From Plotosus lineatus (lineage: Eukaryota; Chordata; Actinopteri; Siluriformes; Plotosidae), in assembly GCA_024760905.1 (NCBI GenBank), contig CM045733.1, forward strand, positions 32,449,001 through 32,513,000: a stretch of 64,000 nucleotides of DNA, written 5' to 3'. The notes beneath the pieces were generated by a model. The model worked only from the letters and a program-made list of their open reading frames with translations, was not told the DNA's origin and ran no database searches. Shown here in pieces: positions 1 through 14,000 of the stretch. The stretch's first letter is position 1, and every line of letters begins with the position of its first letter. Made by a program: the position numbers and the translations under genes.

Positions 1-79
1 GGGTCAACTAAGGTGGGTACCCTAATTAGGATTAAGTAGCAAAGAAATGAATGAAAGAATGAATGAATGAAATCAAATG
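1..79 (+). repeat. SINE family B, 3' end
   Basis: Contains the family B tail (ccctaattaggattaagtag) and the terminal (ATGA)n repeat that ends these elements. The 5' part is outside the window. Confidence 0.75.
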
Positions 80-184
80 ATGGATAAGACAGGCTGTCAT
101 AATATACCAAGAATGATTTGATGGCTTCCCAACAATCAGAAACAAGAAAATATTTTGAATAAATATCAATTATTTATTGATATT

Positions 185-517
185 GGGGCAGTGGTGGCTT
201 GGTAGTAAAGGTGCTTGATCGCTGACCCTAAGGTTGGGGGTTCAAATCCCCACAAGATTGTTACTGTCCCCCAGTGCAGCTAACTGGGTTATCAAAGGCC
301 GGCCATGTCTCTTGCTGTCTATGGTATGAGGAATGTAAAAGAACAATTGCTGACTTTCGACAATAGGAGCCTGCAAAGCTGACAGCATGTTTCCGCCCTG
401 CGATGGCCTGGCGAGCTGTCCAGAGTGTACTCTGCCCTCGCCCGAAGTTGACTGGGATGGGCGCCAGCCTCCCCACGACCCTAATTAGGATTAAGTGGTT
501 GCAGAAAATGAACAGAA
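185..517 (+). repeat. Composite SINE: family A head with family B tail
   Basis: A tRNA-like head (ggggcagtggtgg, B box ggttcaaatcc) and family A body to about 390, then the B-type tail (cgatggcctggcgagctgtc ... aattaggattaagtgg). A 12-base repeat atcaattattta at 165-176 and 518-529 may be the target duplication. Confidence 0.8.
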
Positions 518-934
518 ATCAATTATTTACCACAGACTCTGTAATATTCCTGAATAATCCATGAGGCATTCTGTTTGTGCCATTCCAGTGCAATATAGAC
601 TAAATTTAGCTTGTTACGAGTAAAGACTACCCTGATACTTGAAGGCAATTTCTTCTGGTCAGTCTATGTTTTTTTGAAGGTGAAAAGAAAATGAAAGAAC
701 ATGAAAAATATCCACATAGACTGAAACCCAAGCTCACCACAAAACCAGGGAGCTGATGCTTCCTGCTACACCACTGTGACACGCCAGGAATGGAATAAGA
801 AAGTTGCCAAATTAAAAAAAGCTTCTAGAGGGAATAAAAACTGATATTGGTTTAGTATATTGTGGGATGTCTGTTAGTACTTATGTTGTGTATTTGTTGT
901 ATAGTTATAAGCACGATAATGCTGTATTAGCATT

Positions 935-1699
935 GTATTTTCCAGACTATACGTCGCTCCGGAGTACAAGTCGCATCAGCCAAAAAATACGTACTAAAGA
1001 AGAAAAAACATACAGTATATAAGTCACACTGGACTAAATATAAACTCGTGGAAGCGGTCTACCTTGGCTTAGAAATCTGCTGGCAGTTTTTGTGACATTG
1101 TGGTCCTCGCTCTAATAGACAGGCATTGCATGAAGCAGTCCCACCAAGAAAGTCCTCACGCAAAGTCATTTCTATTCATCTCCTTGGCAGCTACCTGGGC
1201 GTGGAGACGCAACTGCACTGATGACAAGCCCCTCCATAAGGCATGTTGCTCAAGCCCCCATGTGTGAGCTTGTTCCTCTAGCTGTGGCCATCTAGCTTTT
1301 AGCCGGCAATTAGTTGTTTTTTTTTTCATTGCAGTAATAGTAATCTCTGCTTTTCTCCAGTCCCTCACAAGTTTCTCGTTCACGCCAAACTTTCTTTCTG
1401 TTGCTCGATTACCATTTTCTGCTGCATATTTCACTACTTGCAGCTTGTAATCAGCAGAATAGGGTTTTCTTTTTGGGGACATTTCTTCAGTGGTACAGGA
1501 TGAGCAAGTACTGGTACCCAAGCCTAGAGTGCCCTCTTGTGGTTTTGAGTGTAAAAATAACAAACGTGAAATTTTGTTTGGTATTATTATGGCGAACAGA
1601 ATTATATGTAATAATTTCACATATAAATTGCTCTGGAGTATAAGTCGCACCCTCAGCCAAAGTATGGAAAAAAGTGCGACTTATAGTGCGGAAAATACG
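935..1699. mobile_element. pogo-like DNA transposon remnant
   Basis: Inverted ends gtattttcc(a/g)..ctata..gtcgc and sub-terminal copies of ggagtataagtcgcac at both sides. The interior keeps the 5' part of a transposase (next entry). Confidence 0.65.
1156..1482 (-). pseudogene. Transposase N-terminal fragment (helix-turn-helix)
   Basis: Starts MSPKRKPYSADYKLQVVKYA and reads on through NRATERKFGVNEKLVRDWRK, a helix-turn-helix typical of pogo/CENP-B-like fish transposases. It breaks down after about 60 codons; the catalytic domain is absent. Confidence 0.6.
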
Positions 1700-1755
1700 C
1701 AATTACATTACGAAACACTATAAAAGTGATTATCACACACTGATTCTACACTTAC

Positions 1756-3615
<1,860 letters not shown>

Positions 3616-4507
3616 GGATCCTGTTTAAATAAACAAAATGATAAAAATAGCACAAACTACCATATAAAATCACAACTTTATTGTAGGAATATAAAACTCA
3701 ATCTATATGGAGGAATTGTTGGCAAAACAGCAATACAAATAAATGAATTGCTGACATGTAGAATTTATCAGAGCTTGCGCATAGCATATATTATATTTCA
3801 ACTTGTCCCCTGTCCTGTTCAAATTCATACGTTTTTGTAATTAGATCGGTGTTCAAAAAACAAACCAAAAATAAACAAACCAAAAAAGTGGGCTGATGTG
3901 CCCCAAGGGTTTTAATGAGAAGCGGAGAGGGTTTTTTAAATTGGTGCTTCTTCCTAGGTAGCCTCTTACTTACCATTTTTATTTTCACAGAAAAATGCAC
4001 AATTCTGATAATGTAAAGCACTGCAAATCAACAGATAGCTGACTTACTGTGGCAGCTGCACCCTAACAGTATTTCTGTCTGACTTTAAATGTGAATTTTT
4101 TTCTGAGTGCTGATAATTTTGGAGGAGGTTCTACCTCAGATAGCTCTTTAAGAGTCCTACTTTTAATAGTTTTAATAATGGATTACTGATTCCCCTGAAA
4201 GTTTATTTTATTCAGTACAGCTGTCAACCAATCAATCTGGGTGCCGTGCCAGAATTCTGGTGTAAGCAGCAGCCATAACAGCCTTCTCTGTGCGGTCCTT
4301 CAGACCTTGAGTGAGCACAATGGGTCTTCAACCAGTTGTTCTTCTTGTCATGGCTGTATACAAAGGGCAAAGAATATTCAAGGGTCTTGTTTTTATTCCT
4401 ACTGGGTTGCTAGCCACCCTACTCACCAAATTTGGAACCTGATGGGGGAGCCGGTTTAGTCGCCAACCACTCGACCATGCAACAGGTTGTACATGTTACC
4501 AGTGAGA

Positions 4508-4840
4508 TTTCCTTTTGGGTTTCCCCTTTTTCAGGGGTCGCCACAGCGAATGAATCGCATGTTTGATTTGGCGTAGGTTTTTACGTCGGATGCCCTTCCT
4601 GACACAACCCTTTAGCAAGGGACAGAAACACGCTGACGGCTTTGCAGCTACTCTTTACGAAAGTCAGCAATGGTTCTTTTACATGCCTCTCACCACAGAC
4701 AGTGAGAGACATGGCCCGCCTTTGATAACCCAGTTAGCTGCATTGGGGGGACAGTGACAACCTTGTGGGGACTTGAACCCCCAACCTTAGGATCAGCAAT
4801 ACCTATACCACGCCCTATACCACTAGACCACCACTGCCCC
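4508..4840 (-). repeat. SINE family A
   Basis: Full length, reversed: LINE-like tail (cctttt..ccccttttt caggggtcgccacagcgaa) at left and tRNA-like head (actagaccaccactgcccc) at right. Confidence 0.9.
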
Positions 4841-4914
4841 ACTGGCTTACATGTTACCAGTAGCAGGGCAAAACCTGACCTGACAGACAGTACAGCTGTA
4901 GGCATGGTTTAAGA

Positions 4915-5155
4915 TTAAGTGGAATAACTCAGGTGTCTAGCACAGAACCCTGACCTCAATCCTATTGGACATCTCTTGGATAAACTGAAACACCAACTGC
5001 ACACTTGATCTCTCTAACGTTGTTGTCACTGAATGATCCCAAATCCCACAGCCCAAAATCAAGTGGACACCTTTCCGGAAGAGTGAGGATTATTATAATA
5101 GCAAAGAGGGATTCGATCTGTAATTGGATGTTAAAAACAACATATGTAGATGAGT
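4915..5155 (+). mobile_element. Decayed DNA transposon 3' fragment
   Basis: Resembles the end of a Tc1-type fish element. On the plus strand it holds a degraded ...NPDLNPIGHLLDKLKH-like reading (ccctgacctcaatcctattg), followed by the non-coding 3' part. Confidence 0.45.
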
Positions 5156-5189
5156 CAAGTGTTAATATAACATATAACAATGAATGACT

Positions 5190-5546
5190 TTGTCTGTCTT
5201 CCTTTCGGCTTTTTCCCTTTTACTCGGGAGTCACCACAGCGAATCATCTTGATTCGCATGTTTGATTTGGCAGAGGTTTTTTTTTTTACGTCGGATGCCC
5301 TTCCTGTCACAACCCTTTTAGCAAGGGACAGAAACACGCTGACGACTTTGCAGCTACTCTTTACGAAAGTCAGCAATGGTTCTTTTACATGCCTCTCACC
5401 ATAGACAGTGACAGACATGGCCCGCCTTTGATAACCCAGTTAGCCGCACTGGGGGGACAGTGACAACCTTGTGGAGAGTGGGACTCGAACCCCCAACCTT
5501 TGGATCAGCGATCCAGTGCCCTATACCACTAGATCACCACTGCCTC
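5190..5546 (-). repeat. SINE family A with target duplication
   Basis: Reversed full-length copy flanked by ataacaatgaa at 5174-5184 and 5547-5557. Confidence 0.9.
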
Positions 5547-5589
5547 ATAACAATGAAGGAATTTAAAACATGTTAATCAAACTACTTCA

Positions 5590-5915
5590 CAATAACAAAC
5601 ATTCAGATGTGTGAAGTCGTGCAACAGCTCATTGGTCCACATGACACCTTTGTCACCTTAACAAAACGCAAAAAATTGGCTTGGTTTGACCATGTCATGA
5701 GAGCCAATGGTACACTGGCCACCACAATCATCCAAGGAACAGTGTCTGGTCAGTGAAAGAGGGGAAGACCTAAACAAGGGTGGCTAGATGATATCAATGA
5801 ATGGTCTGGCTTCAGCCTCCCCCAACTGTCACATCTAATCAGGGCCAGGTTGGCGTGGACTACGTGCAGCCGAACTATGTTACACCAACAGGTGCTAAGG
5901 CAATGATGATGCTGA
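5590..5915 (+). pseudogene. LINE C-terminal fragment
   Basis: Translates with interruptions as KRKKLAWFDHVMRANGTLA... RGRPKQGWLDDINEW, the post-reverse-transcriptase region common in non-LTR retrotransposons (LxWFGHVxR ... GRRxxxWxD). It has stops and no upstream RT. Confidence 0.6.
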
Positions 5916-5934
5916 ATCAAACCACTTTATTCTT

Positions 5935-6090
5935 CTAGGATCATGGGTAGGCTGGAGACTGTCTCAGCTGATATTGGGCGAAGGCAGGAAACAGCTTATC
6001 ATAGAAGGGCTAACACAGGCACACAACCACTCATACACTCACACCTGCATGTCTTTTGATTGTGGGAGGAAATCGGAAAGAAACCAGTCA
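5935..6090 (-). repeat. SINE family B-like fragment
   Basis: Carries reversed pieces of the B element (ggctggagactgtctcagc, gcatgtctttgattgtggga-like segment), strongly diverged. Confidence 0.4.
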
Positions 6091-7054
6091 GGCATATGTC
6101 TAAATCAAAAATATATGTGGCATAATAATGTTCGCCCGATGGAAGTCTTGCTCGACGCCATTTTATATAAAAGCATTGCATGTTATGAGTCGACTCTCCA
6201 CACAAACTTTGGTTCATCTTAATATTAAGCTGCTGTTTGAAATAACGACGGCAGTTTTCCCAGTTTTTATTCGGTTTTATCAGGAGCGGCACTTCCTGAG
6301 CGAATCCCAACTCTGGGAGTCATTTACAATATTAGCAGTCGAATAGACAGGAGTTAAAACAGCAAATATGCCGCTTCTGCAAACCCAAATAAATAGTTAT
6401 GCGTTTCAGGCTGTAATCTTCAAACACAACAATTATATTAACACATTAAAATAGAGGGAAAGTAGGTAGAACAAATGGTCATGTATGTGGAGAAATTTTA
6501 CTTTTTAAACATACAATTTTATTTACCGACTTATCTTCGCGCTACAAACAGCCTCTTTTGACGGCTTCCCTCCGGACCCAAATATTATAATCTTATAGTT
6601 GTCCGTCATGTTCCCGGAACAAAAATACTTTCAATCTAGTATGATAACGGAGTTCAGATAATATAAACGTCTATTTGATTTATTTGACGATATATATATA
6701 CACAACAGCTGTTCAATTTACATGTAAATAAGCTGATACATATACAATTTCCTTTTCTTTTTAATCAGGCAGATATTTTTTCCGCACAGTGTTAGAGAAC
6801 ATGTGCAGCACTCTGAGCACAAAGCTTTAGGAACCGTGCAGAACACTAAACTCTTGTAGTATATAAGTTTGTGATCATTGTGGCTGTGTTTGGTATGTAT
6901 GGGGCTGCATGGTATCACTCTTTGTAAATATTTTGTCATATATGGTAATATATTGTATTAGCACGTGCATAATTGGTGAATATTAAATAAGTGGTGATGA
7001 TGTATTCGTGCGGCTTCTGTTATTCAGTTGATTCAGGACCGCTAATTAGCTTCA
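6091..7054. other. osgep-apex1 intergenic, mostly unique
   Basis: No repeat recognised apart from the candidate promoter segment at 6526-6625. It is the best place for the divergent promoter because the rest of the interval is transposon-derived. Confidence 0.35.
6526..6625 (-). promoter_or_regulatory. Candidate osgep 5' exon / divergent promoter segment
   Basis: A non-repetitive stretch with CpG and ETS/STAT-like bases (ttcccggaa, ctccgg) between the divergent genes osgep and apex1. On the minus strand it ends in a donor-like cg|gtaaat at 6526/6525, which could splice to the acceptor before the osgep ATG. It contains an ATG at about 6612 that opens a 28-codon upstream frame. Placement is inference from position and base composition; no transcription start can be read directly. 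Confidence 0.25.
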
Positions 7055-7057
7055 GGC

Positions 7058-7059
<2 letters not shown>

Positions 7060-7088
<29 letters not shown>
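7060..7088. repeat. (ATA)n microsatellite
   Basis: Perfect run of aat units. Confidence 0.9.
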
Positions 7089-7254
7089 TATTTTAGTGCT
7101 AGTCACAAACATTCGTTATATCTTTGTCGACTGGGTTATTATGGAGTTCATGCATGAAGCCACCGAACACAGTTGATCAGTAGTGTGAACTTACAAAATC
7201 AGCTCTTGTGTAACCTCGCAGCCTGTTCAGCGTTTGCAAGGGCTGCATCAGTAC

Positions 7255-7859
7255 AGTGATCCCTCGCTACTTCCTGCTTCAGTGCATCTCGGGTTTTTCA
7301 AAAATTTGCATCGAAAATTAAGGGGAAATAAGGGGAAGTTAAGGAAAATGCCTTAAAACAAGGCCAATTATGCAAAAAAAACAAAAAAACAAAAACAGCT
7401 CAAAACCCTCCAACAAAACTACAGTACTTACATTTTTATGTGAAGTGTGCATCTGAGTGTCTCCGTGCACGTCTGTATGTGTGTATTTATGTTTCATTTA
7501 CATCTTATGCATTATTTTTGAATGTTTAATTGTTATTATAAGCAGGGGCAGTGGTGGCCTGGTGGTAAAGGGCGCTGGATCGCTGATCCTATGGTTGGGG
7601 GTTCGAGTCCCACTCACTACTAGGTTGTCACTGATTTTCATGCGCTATATGCCAAAATCATCAGTATTAAAACAATAAAAGACCTGAAATATTTCAGTTG
7701 GGGTGCACTGAATCTAAAATATATGAAAGTTTAATTTTTATCAGTACATTACAGAAAATAATGAACTTTATCACAATATGCTAATTTTTTGAGAAAGACT
7801 AGTAGGTGGTTTGGTGGGGGGGTTCGGTCCCATTAACTATGGAAAGTGAGGGATTCCTG
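7255..7859. mobile_element. pogo/Tigger-like non-autonomous element
   Basis: Begins TA|cagtgatccctcgctac and ends gtgagggattcctg|TA, inverted ends of one family seen several times in this window. A family A SINE head is inserted inside. Confidence 0.65.
7545..7625 (+). repeat. SINE family A, head only
   Basis: ggggcagtggtggcctggtg to gttcgagtcccactcac; truncated after the tRNA-like part. Confidence 0.8.
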
Positions 7860-8025
7860 TATACCATTTTACAGTCGTGATCCATAATGATGATTGAAGT
7901 AAGCAAATCCAAAGTGAAGAAATGCATTACAATGTGTGATTGGAGTACTCCAACTGTCTGTGTCACATTTACCTGCAGGTGTTCGGGTACGTTTGTGTGT
8001 GCGTGCTGTGTGTGGTCTTGGAAAA

Positions 8026-8089
8026 ATGCCGAAGAGAGCAAGGAAGAACGAGGAGGCTTCTACAGAAGCAGGAAACGCTGACGTGACGG
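8026..8089 (+). CDS. apex1: apex1 coding exon 1
   Basis: Encodes [20 protein letters not shown] then T plus one base, followed by the donor gacgg|gtcaga. The first base of codon 22 is completed by the next exon (g+aa, Glu). An acceptor-like ctgcag lies upstream near 7977, so the 5' UTR may start in an earlier exon. Confidence 0.9.
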
Positions 8090-11000
8090 GTCAGAATACT
8101 GGATCAAGAATACTTTACTTTCTGAATCCTTATGGGTGTCATTTGGGGTTTCTGTATTATAACTACTTTAGAATCTACCATGTACTGATTTGTAGATTTA
8201 GCTTTTTTGATTTAAGTACAGTGATACCTCAGCTAATGAATCCGTTCCAAGAGATTTGGCTTGTAAGCCAAAAAGTTCATTAGATGAAACCATTATTTTC
8301 ATAAGAAATAACAGAAAACCAATTAATCCATTCCATCCCCCTCCTAAACTCATATAATCTGCCACAAACATGTATATTTGACCTTATACAAACTGAAGTC
8401 CAAAAAAAAACAGTTAGCATGCTATTATAAGTTGTGATTTAAAAACTGAATGCAATGATGTCGAAGTGTCAAATTTCAATATTTTATTCCGAATAGATGA
8501 CAGGGTCAAAAGTTTACACTGAAAAAATGTATCATTTTAAAGAAAAAATACCATATTCGATGCGATAAGCGCCCTGGGTGCTTTAAATATTGGAGTGGGT
8601 GGGTGCTTATTAAAATGTTAGCGGCGGAGTGGAACGGTAAATGTTTATTACCATCGAGGTGGAAAACATGAATAATAACAGAACAATAAAAGAGATACTG
8701 GTATTTGTGTTATTCATTTTGTGGTATCAACCAAACTACAGTACTTACACGAAAGCTGAAAATAAACAGAAAACAGCATAATAATTATTAATAAAAGACC
8801 GCTTACTTGTCCCTACCAGTGCTGTTCCTTCAAACATTTTCCTGGAAGTAAAATTGAGCCAATCAACACGGATGTCAATTTTAGCACATGGCACGTTGAA
8901 CCAATCAACACGAACATAAACAAAAGCGCATGGCCAGGAACGTCTTTAAATTTATGACAAGAATCGGGTGAAAAATACTTGTCTTCACTTTCTGATAAGT
9001 CCATATCTGGCTCATTGCTCCATTCATTCAGAGCATCCCATAGTTTTGCTGTAGCAGTTTCTAATGGTTCATCGGTTGTTGGACATTTACCAAGAGAACA
9101 CAGCAAAATATTTTCCAATTTTTTAAAGCACGGCGGAACAATCAAATGTGTTGTTACTGGTGAACATTATAGACATTCCCCAGTGGCAGGGGGTCTTGCA
9201 ATACTGTGTAAACTCACTTTTACAGCCAGTGAATGCCTCATTTTATGTTTACAGAGACTGATCGAGTAAAATTGGTAAGTTTGATCTACGATTTTGCTCC
9301 CAGTACACATGGGCGGTTATTAGACGCGAGATCAAAAACTTTTTTTTTTTTTTGGGGGGGGGGGGGTATTGGAGCAGGACACTTATTACGTTGAATACGG
9401 TATGTTGATTTTAAATTTCATGGTGTTAATAAATCTCAAAAAAGTTAGGGCAAGGCCATTTTTACCACTGTGATGCATTCCCTCTTCTTCTTACAACAGT
9501 CTGCAAATGTCTGAGGACTGAGGAGACAAGTTTCTTAAGTTTAGAAATAGGAATGCAGTCCCGTTGTCTAATACAGACCTCTAACTGTTCAGCTGTCTTG
9601 GACCTTCTTTGTTGCACCTTCCTCTTTATAATTTTCTTTATAGGTGAAAGATCTGAACTGCAGGATGGCCATTTCAATACCCCGATCCTTTTCCTACGCA
9701 GCCATGATGTTGTAATTAATGCTACATGTGGTTTGGCATTATCATGTTGAAAACTGCAAGGTTTTCTCTGAAAGAGACAATGTCTGGATGGGAGAATATG
9801 TCATTCTAGAACCTGAATATACCTTTCTGCATTGACGAGTTCCTTTCCAGATGTGCAAGCTGCCCATGCCACACGCACTCATGCAACCCCATACCATCAC
9901 ACATGCAGGCTTCTGAACTGAGCGCTGATAACTTGTCCTTGTCTTCTTTAGTCCGGATGACATGGCATCCCAGTTTTCCACAAAGAACTTTGAATCATGA
10001 TTCATCTGGCCACAGAAAAGTTCTCCACTTTGCCACACTCCATTTTAAATGATCCCTGGCCCAGAGAAAACGCCTGCGCTTCTGGGTCCTGTTTAGAAAT
10101 GGTTTTTTTCTTTGTACTGTAGAGTTTCAGCTGGCAACGGTGGATGGCACGGTGGATTGTGTTCACCGACAATGGTTTCTGAAAGTATTGCTGAGCCCAT
10201 TCTGTGATTTTCCTTACAATAGCATTCCTGTTTATGGTGAAGTGCCGTTTAAGGGCCCGAAGATCATGGGTATCCAGTATGGTTTTTCGGCCTTGACCCT
10301 TAAGCACAGAGATTGTTCCAGATTCTCTGAATCGTTGGATGATGTTATACACTGCAGATGATGATAACTTCAAACTCTTTCCAATTTTTCCAGCGCAAAC
10401 ACCTTTCTGATATTGCTCCACCATCTTTCTGCACAACATTGGGGGAATTGGTGATCCTCTATCCATCTTCGCTTCTGAGAGACACTGCTACTCTGAGAAA
10501 CTCTTTATATACTCAGTCATTTTGCCAATGGACATCATTAGTGGTAATTGGTCCTCCAGTTGTTCGTTATAAGTGCAATTGACTTTTTCAGCCTCTTATT
10601 GCTACCTGTCCCAACTTATTTGAGATTTGTTGACACCATGAAATTTGAAATCAACATATTTTTCATGTAAAATGATACATTTTCTTAGTTTCAACTTTTG
10701 ACATGATATCTACAGGGGGTGGACAAAATGATGGAAACGCCTAACATTTTATAATCATAATCTTTGAACATAATTTAAACAATCAAAACTTGACATATGT
10801 ATTGATTCATACAACTTGTGAATTGCTTCCAAAGGAATTTTAAGCCATTCTTCAGTTAGAATACACTCCAACTCTTTTACAGACGAAGGCGGACTTGTGC
10901 TTTGCTAAGGACGTTTTTCCCTGTCTTTCAAAGGCAGTCATTACGTTTGAGACAGTACTACTTGAAACAATGAACATTTGGGCAGTTTTTGTTACACTAG

Positions 11001-14000
11001 TGCCTACCATACGAGCACCAACAATTTGGCCTCTTTTAAAATCTGAGAAGTCTGCCTTTATGGGGTATGATTAATGTTGTCAATATCTGTTTAATGTTTT
11101 CGGGGCAGTGGTGGTCTAGTGGTATAGGGCGCTGGATTGCTGATCCAAAGGTTGGGGGTTCAAGTCCCACTCTCCACAAGGTTGTCACTGCCCCCCCAGT
11201 GCAGCTAACTGGGTTATCAAAGGCGAGCCATGTCTCTCACTGTCTATGGTGCGAGGCATGTAAAAGAACCATTGCTGACTTTCGTAAAGAGTAGGCTGCA
11301 AAGCCGTCAGCGTGTTTCTGTCCCTTGCTAAAAGGGTTGTGACAGGAAGGGCATCCGACGTAAAACCTCTGCCAAATCAAATGTGCGAATGAGATGATTC
11401 GCTGTGGCGACTCCCGAGTAAAAGGGAAAAAGCCGAAAGGAAGACAGACAGACATCTGTTTAATGTTTTCAATAACTGAAAAAGGAAAAAACATTTATTT
11501 TACATCAGCATATTAAATTACAAAATTATTATCCAAAAAAATATCATACGCCAAGTTTTGATTGTTTAAATTATGTTCAAAGATTATGATGCCAAAATGT
11601 TAGGTGTTTCCATTATTTTGTCCACTCCCGTATGTTCTATTCGGAATAAAATATTGCAATTTGGCACTTCCATATTATTGCATTTGGTTTTTATTCACAC
11701 TGTGTAGTGTGCCAACTTTTTTGGAATTCAGTTTTTGTATTCAAGATAACTACAGTAGGCCCTCAACATCCGCGGGGGTTCGGTTCCGAGCCCTCCCGCG
11801 AATCGAGATAATCCGCGAGTTCTGTACCCGGAAGTAAAGCCCCATGTATCACGTCACATGCGCAAATAAGCAGCCAGAAGTAAAATACTATGTATCTATT
11901 ACATGTGCTAAAATATGCTTATTAATCACATTCTATAGACAGTCTTACTCATTAATTTAGTAAAATGTAGTAATGATTAAGAAAAACTTGATTTTTTTTT
12001 ATGTAATATTGATTGATAATAAAATATAAACATTATACAGCATACCTATAAAAACACCTTTACGTGCATTCTCTGAAAAACATACAGCAGTGTAGTTTTC
12101 AAAAATGCTCACTAGAGGAACGTACTGTATTGCATTAGGCACGAGATGACTGAATTCAGGTATTAACTGCATTAAGTCCGAGCAGCTCAGCCACACCAAA
12201 GTTAGAGGCATTACAAACCAAAGGGTGATGTGATGCGAGTTAATCCTCTGGAGCAGAGGTGAGCTTGCTTTTGTTTATTGGGAGTAAATGATAACGGTGA
12301 ATTCAGGTGTGTGCTACCCAGCAGCTCAGCCACGCCCCTCAGCTGAAGCAGAGAGTAAACAGTTAGAGGCACAGCGCCAAAATTAAAGTCCCCCAAAACA
12401 CAGACCATAAGAAAAAGGACATAAAAGAACAAGAAGAGTAATAAATTGGATAAACAAAACAAAATGAGAAACATGCTATACCACACTAAATAAAATATAA
12501 CACAAACATTTTAAACATTACCTTAGGTCATGTACTGAAATAATAATTGAAAAAGACTAACAGTTCAGATGATTATTTCTCTTCAGGAACTTCAGAGGAA
12601 ACTGTGGTTTCTTCCGGAGAAAGTCTTATTTCTTCAGAAGAGACATCCAACGTCATTACCATTTTCTAGTGCTTAGCAGGAGTGACATCATAGAACTTAA
12701 CTGGTAATTAAAACACAGTAAAAAAAGGCTCATTGCCAACTTTTGCACGAATGAGGAAAAAGGGGCGTTACATCATCTCAACCGATCAGCAGGAAGGAGG
12801 ACAGCCATTGGCTGAATTTGAATCACGTGCGAGCTGCTTGGCAGTCAGCGAATACTCAAACCGTGAGTGCAAAACCATGAATAGTCAAGGGCCTACTGTA
12901 TGTCAAAACAATAAATATTTAATAATAATAATAATACATGTACATTAATAATAAATAATAATAAAGAAGAATAAACAATAAGTCAACTAACCCTTCCGAT
13001 CATCGACTGCGGCAAAGATGTTATGTGGGCAGGCAGGAGGTGGTGCGTAACAGAGGAGGAGGAGAATTTTGTGCGTGTGCACGCTACGATTGCCAGCAAG
13101 GAAAGACTCGTGAGCTCCCCCAAGGTCAGCGCTTTTTAAATAGTGGGGGGGGGGGGTGCAGTGTCGTGCTGGAGGGGGTGGGTGGGTAATGACTCTGGGG
13201 AACATGCTATTTTGCCATACTGTACTAGAATTAAGTGTAATTGTGCATGCATCGACTACAGTAGTTGACAGTGGTGCTGTCGTCGTGCTATTATGTAGGT
13301 AAAAAGCACTGAGCGAGCAAACGATATGACGTGAAGTAAACACTATGGTCGCGTGCGGGGAATGGGAGAGCGTGAAATTTTTTTGTTTGTTTTTTTGGGG
13401 TTTGTTATTGTTTTTTTTTTTTTTCTTTCCCCCTTAGAGGGGGCATCACAGAAAATGATTGAGAAGCACTGCACAAGGCGTTCTTGGAGCACGGAGGAAT
13501 ATACATGGAACAATACAAGGCTAATCGGCCCAGAAAAGCCATTTTGAGGGCAGCTCTTTTTTTTTTTTTTTTGCACGTCGGATGGAGCACATTTTTGTTG
13601 GGTTTGAAGCTCATATCATGGAAAAATCATTATAAGGAACACTTGTTAGATGAAGTACAACTGTATTTTGTTGTAATACTGCTTATTTTTGTTAGGGAGA
13701 ATTGCTCACAAGACAACAATCGCACTACAGCACACAGCTGAAAACAAGAGGAAATAACACCAAATACAACAATTTTAAAAAAGTGACTTTTGACTTTGTG
13801 ACCCCCTCATTCATATTTGAAAACCCCCAGCACAGGGATTAATTTTTACCCCATAAAATAAAGTTTCAAATGATGCATAAATTTTAATGATGGATCACTC
13901 TATGACCCAGACATAGATCAAATGAATTTGAATTGGAAAGGCTGTGGAGAAAAAAACATTTATATACAGTGGTACCTCACCTTACGATAGTCCCAGAATA

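Larger units (their letters stand above)
8389..11737 (-). mobile_element. Tc1-like DNA transposon with long inverted repeats
   Basis: Flanked by TA (8387-8388 and 11738-11739). Ends match in inverse: caaactgaagtccaaaaa and tttttggaattcagtttttg. Inverted repeats exceed 200 bases and contain attttattccgaataga near both ends. Lies in apex1 intron 1. Each inverted repeat has itself been split by a younger element (8551-9400 and 10713-11630). Confidence 0.8.

Noticed and set aside
185..260. tRNA-gene-like sequence with A and B box motifs, also at about 15 other places
   Set aside because: These are heads of repeated SINEs. They lack a clean acceptor stem and occur with the same SINE body each time.
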